Source: Saccharopolyspora ipomoeae
GTDB lineage: Bacteria; Actinomycetota; Actinomycetes; Mycobacteriales; Pseudonocardiaceae
Length of the DNA: 64,000 bases
Direction: 5' to 3'
NCBI RefSeq assembly: GCF_029952525.1
Contig: NZ_JASAOF010000005.1
Coordinates: 124,001 to 188,000, forward strand
The stretch's first letter is position 1. Each line of letters starts with the position of its first letter. The notes under the pieces were generated by a model. It was given only the letters and a program-made list of their open reading frames with translations. It searched no databases and was not told the origin of the DNA. A program made the position numbers and the translations under genes. Positions 34,307 through 43,403 of the stretch are shown here, piece by piece.

Positions 34307-34717
34307 TCATCGGTAGAGCTTCCGGTGGAAGCGAGCGCGGTCGACGGTGGCCACCTGGTGGTGCAGCACCCCGGCCTGCCGGCCGGTGTCGACGTTGATC
34401 GCGCGGGCGGTCCAGGTCTGGCGGCCGACGTCGGGCGCCGGGCCTCGTTCGACCTCGATGCGCACCACCTGACCGGGCAGCGTCGGCGCGGTGTGCTCGT
34501 ACACCCCGCCGCAGCCGAGCATCGCGAACTCGTCGGGCACGTCGGGGGCGAGCAGCTCCCAGGTCGCGTCCTCCAGCATCGCGATCATGGTGCCGGTGGC
34601 GAGCACCGGTTCGCCGCGCCGCGCCAGCAGGGTTCCGGGCAGGATGCTCGGCACGGTGTGCGCGGGCGTGATGGTCCGCGTGCAGCTGTGCACCTGGACC
34701 GGCTGGGTGTTGGTCAC
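34307..34717 (-). CDS. FlK-like hotdog thioesterase
   Basis: A 136-residue hotdog-fold protein. It matches the fluoroacetyl-CoA thioesterase (FlK) pattern: Thr and Glu in ATGTMIAMLEDATWE and His in YEHTAPTLPGQVV, corresponding to FlK's catalytic Thr/Glu/His. Similar proteins hydrolyse small or toxic acyl-CoAs, and true fluoroacetate specificity is rare. GTG 34717 overlaps the stop of the zinc-ribbon gene by GTGA, so the two are coupled. What toxic thioester it removes is unknown. Confidence 0.75.
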   Translation of the reverse strand: MTNTQPVQVHSCTRTITPAHTVPSILPGTLLARRGEPVLATGTMIAMLEDATWELLAPDVPDEFAMLGCGGVYEHTAPTLPGQVVRIEVERGPAPDVGRQTWTARAINVDTGRQAGVLHHQVATVDRARFHRKLYR

Positions 34718-34950
34718 GACCGGTCCCCTCCCAGCAGCGCCGGGGCGGTGGTGATCACGGCGCCGCCGGTGCGGATCGGGTCTTCCAGCAGCCCGGGTCC
34801 GCAGGGGTCGCGCCAGAACACGGCGCAGTCGGGGCAGAACCAGCGCTGCAGCGGGGGTTCCAGCCACCGCACCTCGCCGGTGCACAGTGGACAGTTCAGG
34901 GCCAGCACTTCCGGCGCCGGCCCGTATCGATTCAGTCCGACAGCGGTCAT
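34714..34950 (-). CDS. Small zinc-ribbon protein
   Basis: A 78-residue protein with two CxxC pairs (CPLC and CPDC, 20 residues apart), a typical zinc ribbon, followed by GGAVITTAPALLGGDRS. ATG 34950 has GGAGGAAT upstream. It is the first gene of a two-gene unit with the FlK-like thioesterase. Its short ribbon recalls the rubredoxin-like part of DUF35-type partners of acyl-CoA enzymes, but the second domain is absent. It is perhaps a docking or stability partner of the thioesterase; I do not recognise a named family. Confidence 0.7.
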   Translation of the reverse strand: MTAVGLNRYGPAPEVLALNCPLCTGEVRWLEPPLQRWFCPDCAVFWRDPCGPGLLEDPIRTGGAVITTAPALLGGDRS

Positions 34951-35352
34951 CCCATTCCTCCGATTCGTTCGAGCGGCTCCTCCGTTGTCCGCTTCGTCGG
35001 GAAGTATCGACCGGACCAAGATCGAAACTGAAGTGGCGCGATCGCCCGCGTTCACCGATCGGGCGGCATGTCGAACCTCCCCGTGAGGCGATAGTCCACA
35101 AAGGATCAACCGAAAGTGGAACAACCAAAATGACACGGTACGAGCCTGTTCCGATAATCCACTGTGGACTTAATCACACGGATCACCGGTAGGCCGTGCG
35201 CTCCCCCGAAAACCGAACACCCGTACCGGTGCCGGAACCCGGCCGAGCGCTCCGCGCGCGGCCCGTCCGAGGCGCCGTCGGGGTGACGAATGGGGCTCTC
35301 GGAAGTTCCGTTGGAAAATGGGCTTGAGTCTCCAGTCGGTGGAAGGTTGAAG
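34951..35352. promoter_or_regulatory. 402-base divergent promoter region with candidate MerR operator
   Basis: No gene is seen. The middle (35090-35180) is unusually AT-rich and holds the perfect dyad TCCAC-T-GTGGA (35158-35168). At the right end TTGAGT (35324-35329) is followed by CTCCAGTCGGTGGA, the kind of dyad MerR proteins bind between a -35 and a distant -10 element. If used, transcription would begin close to the merR start codon. Confidence 0.4.
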
Positions 35353-36270
35353 GTGGATCCCGTGAGCGAGGAACCCGAGCTGTTCACCATCGGTGAGCTG
35401 GCGCAGCGGACCGGGCTGGCGGTGCGGACCATCCGCTTCTGGTCCGACAGCGAGGTCGTGACGCCCAGCGGGCGTTCGGCCGGCGGCTACCGGCTCTACG
35501 ACGCCGAAGCCGTCGCGCGCCTGGACCTGGTGCGCACGCTGCGGGAACTGGGGCTGGACCTGGCCTCGGTGCGGCAGGTGCTGTCGCGCCAGGTCACGGT
35601 CCAGGACGTGGCCGAGGAGCACCTGCGGGCGCTCGACGGGGAGCTGCGCACCCTCCAGACCCGGCGCGCCGTGCTGCGGTGGATCGCTCGCCGAGGAACC
35701 ACGACCGAGGAGATGAGGACCATGCACGAGGTGGCCAAGATGTCGGCCGACGAGCGCCAGCGCATCATCGACGACTTCGTCGGCACGACCTTCGAGGGCA
35801 TCGACGACGACGCCCCGGGCGCGCACATCGCCCAGGGCATGCGCTCGATGCCACCGGCTCTACCGGACGACCCCACCACCGAGCAGGTGGACGCGTGGGT
35901 CGAGCTCGCCGAGCTCGTCGCCGACGAGGACTTCCGGCGCCGCTGCCGCGAGATGGCGGTGACCGGGGCCCAGGGCATCGAGCAGCCGGGCGGTTACACG
36001 CCGGAGAAGGTGATGGAGCACGGCGCCGAGGCGCTGCGCGAGGGCGTCGCACCGGAATCCGCCCGCGGCGCGGAGTTCCTGGACCGCATCGTCGACCCGG
36101 GCTTGGGCGCGGAGGAGCGGCTGGCGCTGGCCGACACGGTCGAGACCTTCACCGATCGGCGCGTCGAGCGCTACTGGCAGCTGCTGGGCGTGCTCAACGG
36201 CTGGCCCGCGTTCGAGCCGCACGTGCCGAACTTCGAGTGGCTCATCGCGGCGCTGCGCGCCCACGCGTGA
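35353..36270 (+). CDS. MerR-family regulator with TipAS-like C-terminal region
   Basis: About 305 residues. The N-terminal MerR helix-turn-helix reads FTIGELAQRTGLAVRTIRFWSD with GYRLYDAEAVARLDLVRTL. The C-terminal 170 residues are helical and ligand-binding in appearance (a TipAS-like fold is possible, unproven). GTG 35353 has GGAAGG at good spacing; GTG 35362 (VSEEPELFTIGEL) is equally plausible and would fit a leaderless message from the MerR-type promoter. Ligand and targets are unknown; autoregulation is likely. Confidence 0.85.
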   Translation: MDPVSEEPELFTIGELAQRTGLAVRTIRFWSDSEVVTPSGRSAGGYRLYDAEAVARLDLVRTLRELGLDLASVRQVLSRQVTVQDVAEEHLRALDGELRTLQTRRAVLRWIARRGTTTEEMRTMHEVAKMSADERQRIIDDFVGTTFEGIDDDAPGAHIAQGMRSMPPALPDDPTTEQVDAWVELAELVADEDFRRRCREMAVTGAQGIEQPGGYTPEKVMEHGAEALREGVAPESARGAEFLDRIVDPGLGAEERLALADTVETFTDRRVERYWQLLGVLNGWPAFEPHVPNFEWLIAALRAHA

Positions 36271-36276
36271 GTCCGC

Positions 36277-36930
36277 TCAGACGTTGCGGAGCACGGAGAC
36301 GACCGTGCCGAGGATGACGGCGTCGTCGCCGTCGATGACCTCGTAGTCGGGGTTGCGGGGTTCGAGGTGGACGTGGCCGTTGCGGCGGCGGAAGACCTTG
36401 ACCGTGGCCTCGTCGTCGAGCATCGCGGCGACGATCTGCCCGGAGTGCGCCTCGGACTGCTGGCGCACCACGACGATGTCGCCGTCGCAGATGGCGGCGT
36501 CGACCATCGAGTCACCGCGCACGCGCAGCCCGAACACGTTGCCGCGGCCGGTGAGCTCGCGCGGCAGCGTCAGCACGTCGTCGACGTGCTCCTCGGCGGC
36601 GATGGGCGTTCCGGCGGCGATGTCGCCGACGACCGGCACCGGGACGTTGCGCTCGTCGCCGGACCCGGAACGCCCGTCGCGCAGGAAGAGTCGCACGTCG
36701 ATCGGCCGGGACAGGGTTTCGCTGCGCTTCAGGAAGCCCTTGTCCTCCAGGGCCGCCAGGTGCCGGGACACCGAGGAGGTGGAGCGCAACCCGACCGCCT
36801 CACCGATCTGCCGGGTGCTCGGCGCGTAGCCGTGCTCGACCACCCAGTCCCGGATGGTGGCCAGGATGCGCTGCTGGCGCTCCGGCAGGGCCGAGGCGTC
36901 CAGGTGGTCGAGGTCGTCGAATGCGGTCAT
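36277..36930 (-). CDS. lexA: LexA SOS repressor
   Basis: A 217-residue LexA. N-terminal winged helix (YAPSTRQIGEAVGLRSTSSVSRHL); cleavage site Ala-Gly in VGDIAAGTP; catalytic serine in RGDSMVDAAI and lysine in EATVKVF. It represses DNA-damage genes and cleaves itself when RecA is activated. No TCGAAC-N4-GTTCGA SOS box is visible in its own upstream gap, which is shared with a divergent dehydrogenase, so autoregulation is not evident here. The remaining SOS neighbours usual in actinomycetes (nrdR, recA) are not in the window. Confidence 0.95.
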   Translation of the reverse strand: MTAFDDLDHLDASALPERQQRILATIRDWVVEHGYAPSTRQIGEAVGLRSTSSVSRHLAALEDKGFLKRSETLSRPIDVRLFLRDGRSGSGDERNVPVPVVGDIAAGTPIAAEEHVDDVLTLPRELTGRGNVFGLRVRGDSMVDAAICDGDIVVVRQQSEAHSGQIVAAMLDDEATVKVFRRRNGHVHLEPRNPDYEVIDGDDAVILGTVVSVLRNV

Positions 36931-36989
36931 CCGGACCATCCTAATCCTCCCGTCGGACGCATGATCGACCTGGTCAGCGCGCTCGTGAT

Positions 36990-37003
36990 TGAAACATGTT
37001 CTA
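36990..37003. promoter_or_regulatory. KstR-type box upstream of the hydroxysteroid dehydrogenase-like gene
   Basis: TGAAACATGTTCTA fits TNNAACNNGTTNNA, the published consensus of the cholesterol-catabolism repressor KstR, at all eight fixed bases. It lies 23 bases before the start of the SDR gene. It also lies 60 bases upstream of lexA. Confidence 0.55.
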
Positions 37004-37026
37004 CATCTCGGGTAGCGTCGTCCGGC

Positions 37027-37761
37027 ATGGGACGCGTGGAGGGCACAGCAGCCGTCATCACCGGTGGGGCTCGGGGCATGGGCGCCGCGCACGCTCGGGC
37101 GCTCGTCGCCGAGGGCGGGCGGGTCGTCATCGGCGACATCCTCGACGAGCAGGGCCAGGCGCTGGCCGACGAGCTCGGCGAGGCCGCCCGCTACGTGCAC
37201 CTGGACGTGACCGAGCCCGAGGACTGGGCGCGGGCCACCGAGCTCGCGGTGGCCGAGTTCGGGCTGCTCAACGTCCTCGTGAACAACGCGGGCATCGTCA
37301 ACGGCAGCGCGATCGAGCACTTCGACCTGGCGCGCTGGCAGAAGATCCTCGACGTCAACCTCACCGGCACGTTCCTCGGCATGCAGGCCGCCGTGGAGCC
37401 GATGAAGGCGGCGGGTGGCGGCTCGATCATCAACGTCTCGTCGATCGAGGGCCTGCGCGGAAGCCCTTGGGCGCACGGCTACGTCGCCACCAAGTGGGCC
37501 GTGCGGGGGCTGGCGAAGTCGGCGGCGCTGGAGCTCGCACCGCACAAGATCCGGGTGAACTCCCTGCACCCCGGGCTGATCCGCACGCCGATGACCGAGA
37601 ACATCCCCGAGGACATGATCAAGACCCCGCTGGGCCGCGCCGCCGACCCGGAGGAGGTCGCGACGTTCGTGGTGTTCCTGGCCAGCGAGGAGTCGTCGTT
37701 CGCGACCGGCTCGGAGTTCGTCGTCGACGGCGGGCTCACCGCCGACGTGCCGCACGACTGA
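37027..37761 (+). CDS. Short-chain dehydrogenase, 3-alpha/20-beta-hydroxysteroid dehydrogenase type
   Basis: A 244-residue classical SDR. Seen: cofactor loop TGGARGMGAAHARALVAEG, NNAG, catalytic Ser (INVSSIEG), Tyr-x-x-x-Lys (YVATKWAV), and VNSLHPGLIRTPMTE. Overall pattern is very like FabG3/Rv2002 and Streptomyces 20-beta-hydroxysteroid dehydrogenase (GDILDEQG, RYVHLDVTEP). It probably interconverts a steroid hydroxyl and ketone with NAD. A KstR-type box lies in its promoter. It converges with the amine-dehydrogenase-like gene, overlapping 26 bases. Confidence 0.88.
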   Translation: MGRVEGTAAVITGGARGMGAAHARALVAEGGRVVIGDILDEQGQALADELGEAARYVHLDVTEPEDWARATELAVAEFGLLNVLVNNAGIVNGSAIEHFDLARWQKILDVNLTGTFLGMQAAVEPMKAAGGGSIINVSSIEGLRGSPWAHGYVATKWAVRGLAKSAALELAPHKIRVNSLHPGLIRTPMTENIPEDMIKTPLGRAADPEEVATFVVFLASEESSFATGSEFVVDGGLTADVPHD

Positions 37762-38824
37762 ACCGACCCCTGCCGGTCCCCAGCGGCAGGTCGAGGGTCG
37801 TGCGGATGCCGGGTTCTGCGGCCACCACCGCCGGGATGGCGTTCACGATGCGGCCCGCGGCGGCGACGATCGCGGCGTGGTTGTGGTCGCCCTCCCGGCT
37901 GCTCGGGCAGATGTCGACGGCGTAGGACGGCTCACCGGTGATCTCCACCCGGTAGGAACCGCCGGGCTGGGCCGGTCGTGCCCAGTCCGGCCGCAGGTCG
38001 TCGCGCAGCCGGGTCACGTGCTCGACGACGATCGCGGGCTCACCGGCCACCACGCCGGTGATCTCGAAGCGGACCGCGGCGGTGCCGCCCGCGGGGATGT
38101 GGCCGGCCGCGACGTCGAACGCCTCCGGCGCGGGTTCGCGCTCGACGTGCTCGGTGATCTCGTCGACCTCGATGCCGAAACCCGCCGCGAGCTGCCGGAT
38201 CGTCGTCCCCCACGCCATGCCGAGCACGCCCGGCCGGTAGAGCATCGGCGTCTCGTCCCCTGGCTTGCCGAAGCCCATGACGTCGAACATGACCTCGGCG
38301 CCGTCGTAGGTGGCGTAGTCGGCGATCTCCAGGCAGCGCACCCGCTCGACGCGACGGCAGGTGCTCGCCAGCGCGAACGGGATGAGGTCGTTGGCGAAAC
38401 CGGGGTCCACACCGGTGATGAACAGGCTCGCTCCGCCCTCGCGGGCGGCCCGCTCCACGGGTTCGATCATCTCCGGCGGGAACACCTGCCACGGGTACTG
38501 GAAGGTCACCGGGGCCGAGCCGACGACGTCGATCCCGGCTTCCAGCAGCCGCCGGACGTCGGCGATCGCCTCCACCGGGCGGGTGTCGCCCATCGCGCAG
38601 TACACGGCGCAGTCCGGGCGCGCGGCCAGGACGTCGTCGAGCTCACCGGTCGCGGTGAGGCCGGTGACGACGTCGAGCCCGGCGAGGGCACCGGCGTCGC
38701 GCCCGATCTTGTCCGGGTTCGACACCCACACGCCGACCAGCTCGCACTCGTCCGCCTCGATCAGCCCCGCCAGGGCGAGCCGCCCCACGTTCCCGGTTCC
38801 CAGGTGAGCCACCCGAATCGCCAC
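37736..38824 (-). CDS. Native amine dehydrogenase-like oxidoreductase (dihydrodipicolinate reductase fold)
   Basis: A 362-residue NAD(P)H-dependent protein. The N-terminal Rossmann fold reads VAHLGTGNVGRLALAGLIEADECELVG; the second half carries SGVDPGFAND-like ITGVDPGFANDLIPFAL, MFDVMGFGKPGDETP and GDHNHAAIVAAAGRIVNAIPAV. This is the pattern of the mycobacterial 'native amine dehydrogenase' family, which reductively aminates ketones in vitro; the natural role is not settled. GTG 38824 has GAGGAGG upstream. A KstR-type palindrome sits about 55 bases upstream, inside the end of the neighbouring membrane-protein gene. A steroid-related role is inferred. Confidence 0.8.
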   Translation of the reverse strand: MAIRVAHLGTGNVGRLALAGLIEADECELVGVWVSNPDKIGRDAGALAGLDVVTGLTATGELDDVLAARPDCAVYCAMGDTRPVEAIADVRRLLEAGIDVVGSAPVTFQYPWQVFPPEMIEPVERAAREGGASLFITGVDPGFANDLIPFALASTCRRVERVRCLEIADYATYDGAEVMFDVMGFGKPGDETPMLYRPGVLGMAWGTTIRQLAAGFGIEVDEITEHVEREPAPEAFDVAAGHIPAGGTAAVRFEITGVVAGEPAIVVEHVTRLRDDLRPDWARPAQPGGSYRVEITGEPSYAVDICPSSREGDHNHAAIVAAAGRIVNAIPAVVAAEPGIRTTLDLPLGTGRGRFSRAARRR

Positions 38825-38850
38825 AGCGCCTCCTCGCGTCCGCGCCGAGA

Positions 38851-39810
38851 CTACCCGCGACCGCTCCATTTTTGGAACATGTTCCACGTCGGCTGGGGCG
38901 CCGCGACCGCGCGCACCGCCACCACCCCCGCCGCGACGAGCGCCAGTACCCCGGCGCCTTCCAGCACCGCCGGGACGGCACCGGCCGGGTCGAGCCCGAA
39001 CAGCGTCACCACCACGACGACCGCTGCGAAGGCTCCGTACCCGGATGCGGCGAGCCGAACGACGGTGAGGCGGAAGCGTTCCGGGCGCTCGGCGTAGCGC
39101 AGGAACCAGGCCAGGGCGGGCAGCACGAGAACCCCGTGCATCGTGGCCGCGTGCGCGGGCTTGAGCCCGGCGGTGAACGCGAACGCCTGCGCCACGTCGC
39201 CCTGCACGCGGGTGAGCACCGTTCCCCGGGCCATCATCAGCACTCCGATCGCCAGCGCGACCATCAGCGAGAGGAACCCGACGCGCAGCGCCAGCCGCAT
39301 GCTCGGCGGGACGTCCGCGTGCCTGCGCAGAACGGTCGCCGTCACCGCGGTGATCACCCCGACGATCGCGACCGCTCCCAGCGCCGCCGAGGCCGCGGCG
39401 ACGACGTCGGCGGCGGTGGCCGTCTCGGGCGGGATGAAGTGCGACGGGACTCGCCGCCACGCCTGCATCGTGATCCCGGCGACCTCCACCGCGCACGCCG
39501 CGGCGAAGATCGCCAGCAGCCGCGAGCGGCTCCGGGGGCGCATCGGCACGAACGACAGCACCCAGGTCAGCGTGGCCAGCGTCAGCCCGAACGACAGGCC
39601 GAAGGTCGCCGGTTTGCGCCAGGACAGCGGCCCGCTCCACTGCCCGCCCGTCACCAGCAGCACGCCGAGGTGGACCAGCCCGCTGACCAGCAGCAGCGCC
39701 GCCACCCGGTAGCAGGCGCGCTCCCCCCGCGACCCGCTCCGGTAGGCCTCCGCCAGGTCGGTGGCCATCGCCCGGAGCGCCCATCGCCCGCGCGGCGTCG
39801 TCGTGGTCAT
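38851..39810 (-). CDS. Multi-pass membrane protein of unknown function
   Basis: A 319-residue integral membrane protein with about seven hydrophobic helices, for example VAALLLVSGLVHLGVLLVTG, and a conserved-looking WSGPLSWRKPATFGLSFGL and MHGVLVLPALAWFLRY. The histidines in HLGVLLV and MHGVL might bind heme or metal, but no family name is recognised. ATG 39810 has a perfect GGAGGTG site. It precedes the amine-dehydrogenase-like gene by 26 bases on the same strand and probably shares its transcript. The KstR-type box lies within its last codons. Confidence 0.75.
   Translation of the reverse strand: MTTTTPRGRWALRAMATDLAEAYRSGSRGERACYRVAALLLVSGLVHLGVLLVTGGQWSGPLSWRKPATFGLSFGLTLATLTWVLSFVPMRPRSRSRLLAIFAAACAVEVAGITMQAWRRVPSHFIPPETATAADVVAAASAALGAVAIVGVITAVTATVLRRHADVPPSMRLALRVGFLSLMVALAIGVLMMARGTVLTRVQGDVAQAFAFTAGLKPAHAATMHGVLVLPALAWFLRYAERPERFRLTVVRLAASGYGAFAAVVVVVTLFGLDPAGAVPAVLEGAGVLALVAAGVVAVRAVAAPQPTWNMFQKWSGRG
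38873..38886. promoter_or_regulatory. Perfect KstR-type palindrome upstream of the amine-dehydrogenase-like gene
   Basis: TGGAACATGTTCCA is a perfect 14-base palindrome fitting TNNAACNNGTTNNA. It overlaps the codons WNMF at the end of the membrane-protein gene, 49 bases before the next start codon. Confidence 0.55.
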
Positions 39811-39910
39811 CGCGCACCTCCGCTCGTCACCGACGATGCTGCGCGCTGCCGGGCCCGCGAACATCCGTCGGCGCGCGGCGCGCGGCCTGCGCACCGCGAC
39901 GTAGCGGCGC

Positions 39911-40780
39911 CTAGACCAGCTCCAGGAAGGTGTGCAGAACCGGGTTGTCGTTGCTGCCGCGCCAGGCGAGGTGGAGCTCGACGGGGTCCGGGACCGGCAG
40001 GCGGACCGGCCGCAGGGCGACGCCCTCGAAGCGCAGCCGCGCCGCCGTCGAGGGCACCAGGGCGATGCCGAGACCGACCTCGACCAGCGCGAGGACGGTG
40101 TGCACCTGGTCGGCGTGCTGCACGTAGGACGGGTGCACGCCCGCCTCGCCGAACAAGCCCACCATCAGGTCGTAGAAGTAGCGGGCCGCGAACGGCGAGT
40201 ACCCCACCACCGTCGCGCCGTGGAAGTCCGCCAGGTCGACCTCGTCCTGCTCGGTCAGCGGGTGCTCCACCGGCAGGGCCGCGACCAGCGGTTCGGAGCG
40301 CAGCAGCCGGGACTCCAGCCCGGGCGGGGTCGGCGGCCGGACCAGACCCACGTCGAGCGCGTCGGCGGAGATCCGCTCCAGCTGGTCGCCGCTGACCAGC
40401 TCGTGCAGCACCACCTCGACGTGCGGCAGGTGGCTGCGCGCGGTGTTGAGCAGCCCGCCGAGCACGCCGTAGGCCGACGTGGCGGTGAAGCCCAGCCGCA
40501 GCACGCCGGTGCGGCCGTCGGTCACCCGGCGCACCGAGCGGGCCGCGTTCTCGGCGTCGTGCAGCAGTCGGCGGGCGTCGCTCAGGAACGAGCGCCCGGC
40601 CGGGGTGAGCCGCACGGTGCGGCTGCTGCGGTCGATGAGCCGGACCGCCAGTTCGCGCTCCAGCTGCTGGATCTGGCGGCTCAGCGGCGGTTGGGTCATG
40701 TTCAGCCGGGCGGCGGCGCGGCCGAAGTGGCCCTCTTCGGCGACCGCGACGAATCCGGCGAGTTGGGTGATGGTGAACAT
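39911..40780 (-). CDS. LysR-family regulator of the glucarate operon
   Basis: A 289-residue LysR protein with helix-turn-helix [23 protein letters not shown], full effector domain and C-terminal [12 protein letters not shown]. It is divergent from kdgD with a 102-base gap, the classic layout of a LysR activator facing its target. It resembles BenM/CatR-like members in the first 60 residues. Its inducer is probably glucarate or a pathway intermediate. An ATGC...GCAT dyad in the gap (near 40804-40829) is a weak operator candidate. Confidence 0.9.
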   Translation of the reverse strand: MFTITQLAGFVAVAEEGHFGRAAARLNMTQPPLSRQIQQLERELAVRLIDRSSRTVRLTPAGRSFLSDARRLLHDAENAARSVRRVTDGRTGVLRLGFTATSAYGVLGGLLNTARSHLPHVEVVLHELVSGDQLERISADALDVGLVRPPTPPGLESRLLRSEPLVAALPVEHPLTEQDEVDLADFHGATVVGYSPFAARYFYDLMVGLFGEAGVHPSYVQHADQVHTVLALVEVGLGIALVPSTAARLRFEGVALRPVRLPVPDPVELHLAWRGSNDNPVLHTFLELV

Positions 40781-40882
40781 CGATGCAGTCCCGGTATCAG
40801 TGGATGCTTAATCGGAGTTGGACGCGCATTGATGGACGACTCTAACGTCAGCCTCGACCAAGCACCGGACCTGGAGGAAACG

Positions 40883-41803
40883 ATGTCCCGCTTCTCGCCC
40901 GCCGAAGTCGCCGAACGGCTCGCCAGCGGGCTTCTCTCGTTCCCGGTGACGCACTTCAACGAGGACCTGAGCTTCGACGAGGCCGCCTACCGGGACAACA
41001 TCGGCTGGCTGTCGGGCTTCGGCGCGACCGGGCTGTTCGCGGCGGGCGGGACCGGCGAGTTCTTCTCGCTGACCACCGCCGAGGTGGAGCGCGTGGTCGC
41101 CGCCGCCGCGCAGGAGGTTCCCGCCGACGTCCCGGTGATCGCCCCCGCCGGCTACGGCACGGCCTCGGCCGTGGAGCTGGCCCGCGCGGGTGAGCGCGCC
41201 GGCGCCGACGGGCTCCTGCTGCTCCCGCCGTACCTCACCGAGGCGCCGCAGGAGGGCCTGATCGAGCACGTCCGCGCGGTGTGCGCGGCCACCGACCTGG
41301 GCGTGATCATCTACAGCCGCGCCAACGCCGTCTACTCCGACGAGACCGTGGTGCGGTTGGCCGACGAGTGCCCGAACCTCATCGGCTTCAAGGACGGCGT
41401 CGGCGACATCGAGAAGATGACCCGGATCTACTCCCGCGTCGGCGACCGCCTGACCTACGTCGGCGGCCTGCCCACCGCCGAGACGTTCGCCCTGCCCTAC
41501 CTGGAGATGGGCGTGACGACCTACTCCTCGGCGATGTACAACTTCGTGCCCGAGTTCGCGGTGCGCTTCTACGACGCCGTCCGCGAGCGCGACCGGGCCA
41601 CCGCGTACCGGTACCTCAACGAGTTCGTCCTGCCCTACTGCGACATCCGCAACCGCAGCGCCGGTTACGCGGTGAGCATCGTCAAGGCGGGCATGCGCGC
41701 CATCGGCCGCCCGGCGGGCCCCGTCCGGGCGCCGCTGACCGACCTCGACGACACCGAGCTGAAGCTGCTGACCGAACTGATCGAACGCGTCCCGGAGGCG
41801 TGA
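40883..41803 (+). CDS. kdgD: 5-dehydro-4-deoxyglucarate dehydratase
   Basis: A 306-residue DHDPS-family enzyme. Seen: [13 protein letters not shown] near the start, [13 protein letters not shown] with the tyrosine, and the Schiff-base lysine in [14 protein letters not shown]. It converts 5-keto-4-deoxyglucarate to 2-oxoglutarate semialdehyde plus CO2 and water. GGAGG precedes the ATG. It is the first gene of the operon kdgD - semialdehyde dehydrogenase - gudD - permease, which covers import and conversion of glucarate to 2-oxoglutarate. Confidence 0.93.
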   Translation: MSRFSPAEVAERLASGLLSFPVTHFNEDLSFDEAAYRDNIGWLSGFGATGLFAAGGTGEFFSLTTAEVERVVAAAAQEVPADVPVIAPAGYGTASAVELARAGERAGADGLLLLPPYLTEAPQEGLIEHVRAVCAATDLGVIIYSRANAVYSDETVVRLADECPNLIGFKDGVGDIEKMTRIYSRVGDRLTYVGGLPTAETFALPYLEMGVTTYSSAMYNFVPEFAVRFYDAVRERDRATAYRYLNEFVLPYCDIRNRSAGYAVSIVKAGMRAIGRPAGPVRAPLTDLDDTELKLLTELIERVPEA

Positions 41804-41805
41804 GC

Positions 41806-43386
41806 ATGACCCAAGTGACCGGACAGATGATCATCGCGGGCACACCGGTGTCCGGTGCCGGGAACCAGATCCGCGCGATCGACCCGAGCACGGGCGCCGA
41901 GCTGGAGCCGCCGTTCGCCCACGGCGACGCCTCCCACGTCGAGCGCGCCTGCGCCGCGGCGGCCGAGGCCTTCGGCCCGTACCGGCGGCTGCCGATCGCC
42001 GAGCGCGCCGCGTTCCTGGAACGCATCGCCGACAACATCGAGAAGGTCGGCGACGAGCTGGTCGAGCGGGCGCACGCCGAGTCGGGGCTGCCGGTGGCGC
42101 GCCTGACCGGCGAGCGCGGCCGCACGACCGGGCAGCTGCGGATGTTCGCGACGTTGCTGCGCAACGGCGACCACGACATCCCGCGCATCGACCCGGCCCT
42201 GCCGGACCGCACTCCCCCGCGCGTCGACATCCGGCAGCGCCACGTGCCGCTGGGGCCGGTGGCGGTGTTCGGGGCGAGCAACTTCCCGCTGGCCTTCTCG
42301 GTGGCCGGCGGCGACACCGCCTCCGCGCTGGCGGCCGGGTGCCCGGTGGTGGTCAAGGGCCACGACGCGCACCCCGGCACCGCCGAGCTGGTGGGTCGCG
42401 CGATCGCCGACGCGGTCGCCGACCTGGGACTTCCCGCCGGGACGTTCTCGCTGCTGTTCGGCCGCGGCCCCGACCTGGGAACCCGGCTGGTGACCGACCC
42501 GCGCGTCCAGGCGGTCGGGTTCACCGGCTCGCGCGCCGGGGGCCTGGCGCTGGTGGCCGCCGCGCAGTCGCGGCCGCAGCCGATCCCGGTGTACGCGGAG
42601 ATGAGCAGCAGCAACCCGGTGTTCCTGCTGCCCGGCGCGCTGGCCGAGCGCGGCGGCGAGATCGCCACCGGTTTCGTGGGCTCGCTGACGCTGGGATCGG
42701 GGCAGTTCTGCACCAACCCGGGCGTGGTGATCGCGGTCGACGGGCCGGAGCTGCGCTCCTTCCTCGACACCGCCGCCGACGCCGTCGCCAAGCGCGAGGC
42801 CGGGGTCATGCTCACCCCGGGCATCGCCCGCGCCTACGCCGAGGGCGTGACGCGGCTGGCCGAGCACGCGAAGGTCGAGGTGCTCGCCCAAGGCCCGGAG
42901 ACTGACCTGCCGGTGGCGGGACGACCGGCGCTGGTGGTCACCGACGCCGCGGAGTTCCTGGGCGACGAGGCGCTGCAGCAGGAGGTGTTCGGGTCCTGCT
43001 CGGTCGTGGTGCGCTGCCGCGACGCCGCGCAGGTCCGCGAAGTCGCCGAGTCGCTGGAGGGCCAGCTGACCGTCACCGTGCACGCCGCCGACTCCGACCA
43101 CGCCCAGGCCGCCGAGCTGCTGGACGTGCTGGAGCTCAAGGCGGGCCGGATCCTGTTCGACGGCTGGCCGACCGGCGTCGAGGTCGGGCACGCGATGGTC
43201 CACGGTGGACCGTTCCCGTCCACTTCGGACTCGCGGACGACCTCGGTGGGCACGCTGGCGATCGAGCGGTTCCAGCGTCCGGTGGCCTACCAGGACGTTC
43301 CCGCCGCGCTGCTGCCCGACTCGCTGGCCGACGGCAACCCGGCCGGGTTGCTGCGGCGCGTCGACGGCGAACCCGGCAGGCACTGA
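41806..43386 (+). CDS. 2,5-dioxovalerate (2-oxoglutarate semialdehyde) dehydrogenase
   Basis: A 526-residue aldehyde dehydrogenase of the ketoglutarate-semialdehyde type. Seen: [25 protein letters not shown], the catalytic cysteine in [10 protein letters not shown], and the C-terminal [19 protein letters not shown] run that marks this subfamily. It oxidises the KdgD product to 2-oxoglutarate with NAD(P). ATG 41806 lies 2 bases after the kdgD stop with GGAGG upstream, and gudD follows at 17 bases. The final step feeds the citric acid cycle. Confidence 0.92.
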   Translation: MTQVTGQMIIAGTPVSGAGNQIRAIDPSTGAELEPPFAHGDASHVERACAAAAEAFGPYRRLPIAERAAFLERIADNIEKVGDELVERAHAESGLPVARLTGERGRTTGQLRMFATLLRNGDHDIPRIDPALPDRTPPRVDIRQRHVPLGPVAVFGASNFPLAFSVAGGDTASALAAGCPVVVKGHDAHPGTAELVGRAIADAVADLGLPAGTFSLLFGRGPDLGTRLVTDPRVQAVGFTGSRAGGLALVAAAQSRPQPIPVYAEMSSSNPVFLLPGALAERGGEIATGFVGSLTLGSGQFCTNPGVVIAVDGPELRSFLDTAADAVAKREAGVMLTPGIARAYAEGVTRLAEHAKVEVLAQGPETDLPVAGRPALVVTDAAEFLGDEALQQEVFGSCSVVVRCRDAAQVREVAESLEGQLTVTVHAADSDHAQAAELLDVLELKAGRILFDGWPTGVEVGHAMVHGGPFPSTSDSRTTSVGTLAIERFQRPVAYQDVPAALLPDSLADGNPAGLLRRVDGEPGRH

Positions 43387-43403
43387 CCACTCGGAGAGGC
43401 ACC

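Noticed and set aside
35090-35180. Replication origin or DnaA-box cluster
   Set aside because: The AT-rich stretch has TCCAC-like words but no repeated TTGTCCACA boxes and no dnaA/dnaN neighbours.
36990-37003. SOS box for lexA
   Set aside because: The actinobacterial SOS box is TCGAAC-N4-GTTCGA; this site has AAC-N2-GTT spacing and fits the KstR-type consensus instead.
40883-41803. Dihydrodipicolinate synthase (DapA)
   Set aside because: Context with gudD and a semialdehyde dehydrogenase, and the KdgD-type motifs, favour the glucarate pathway.
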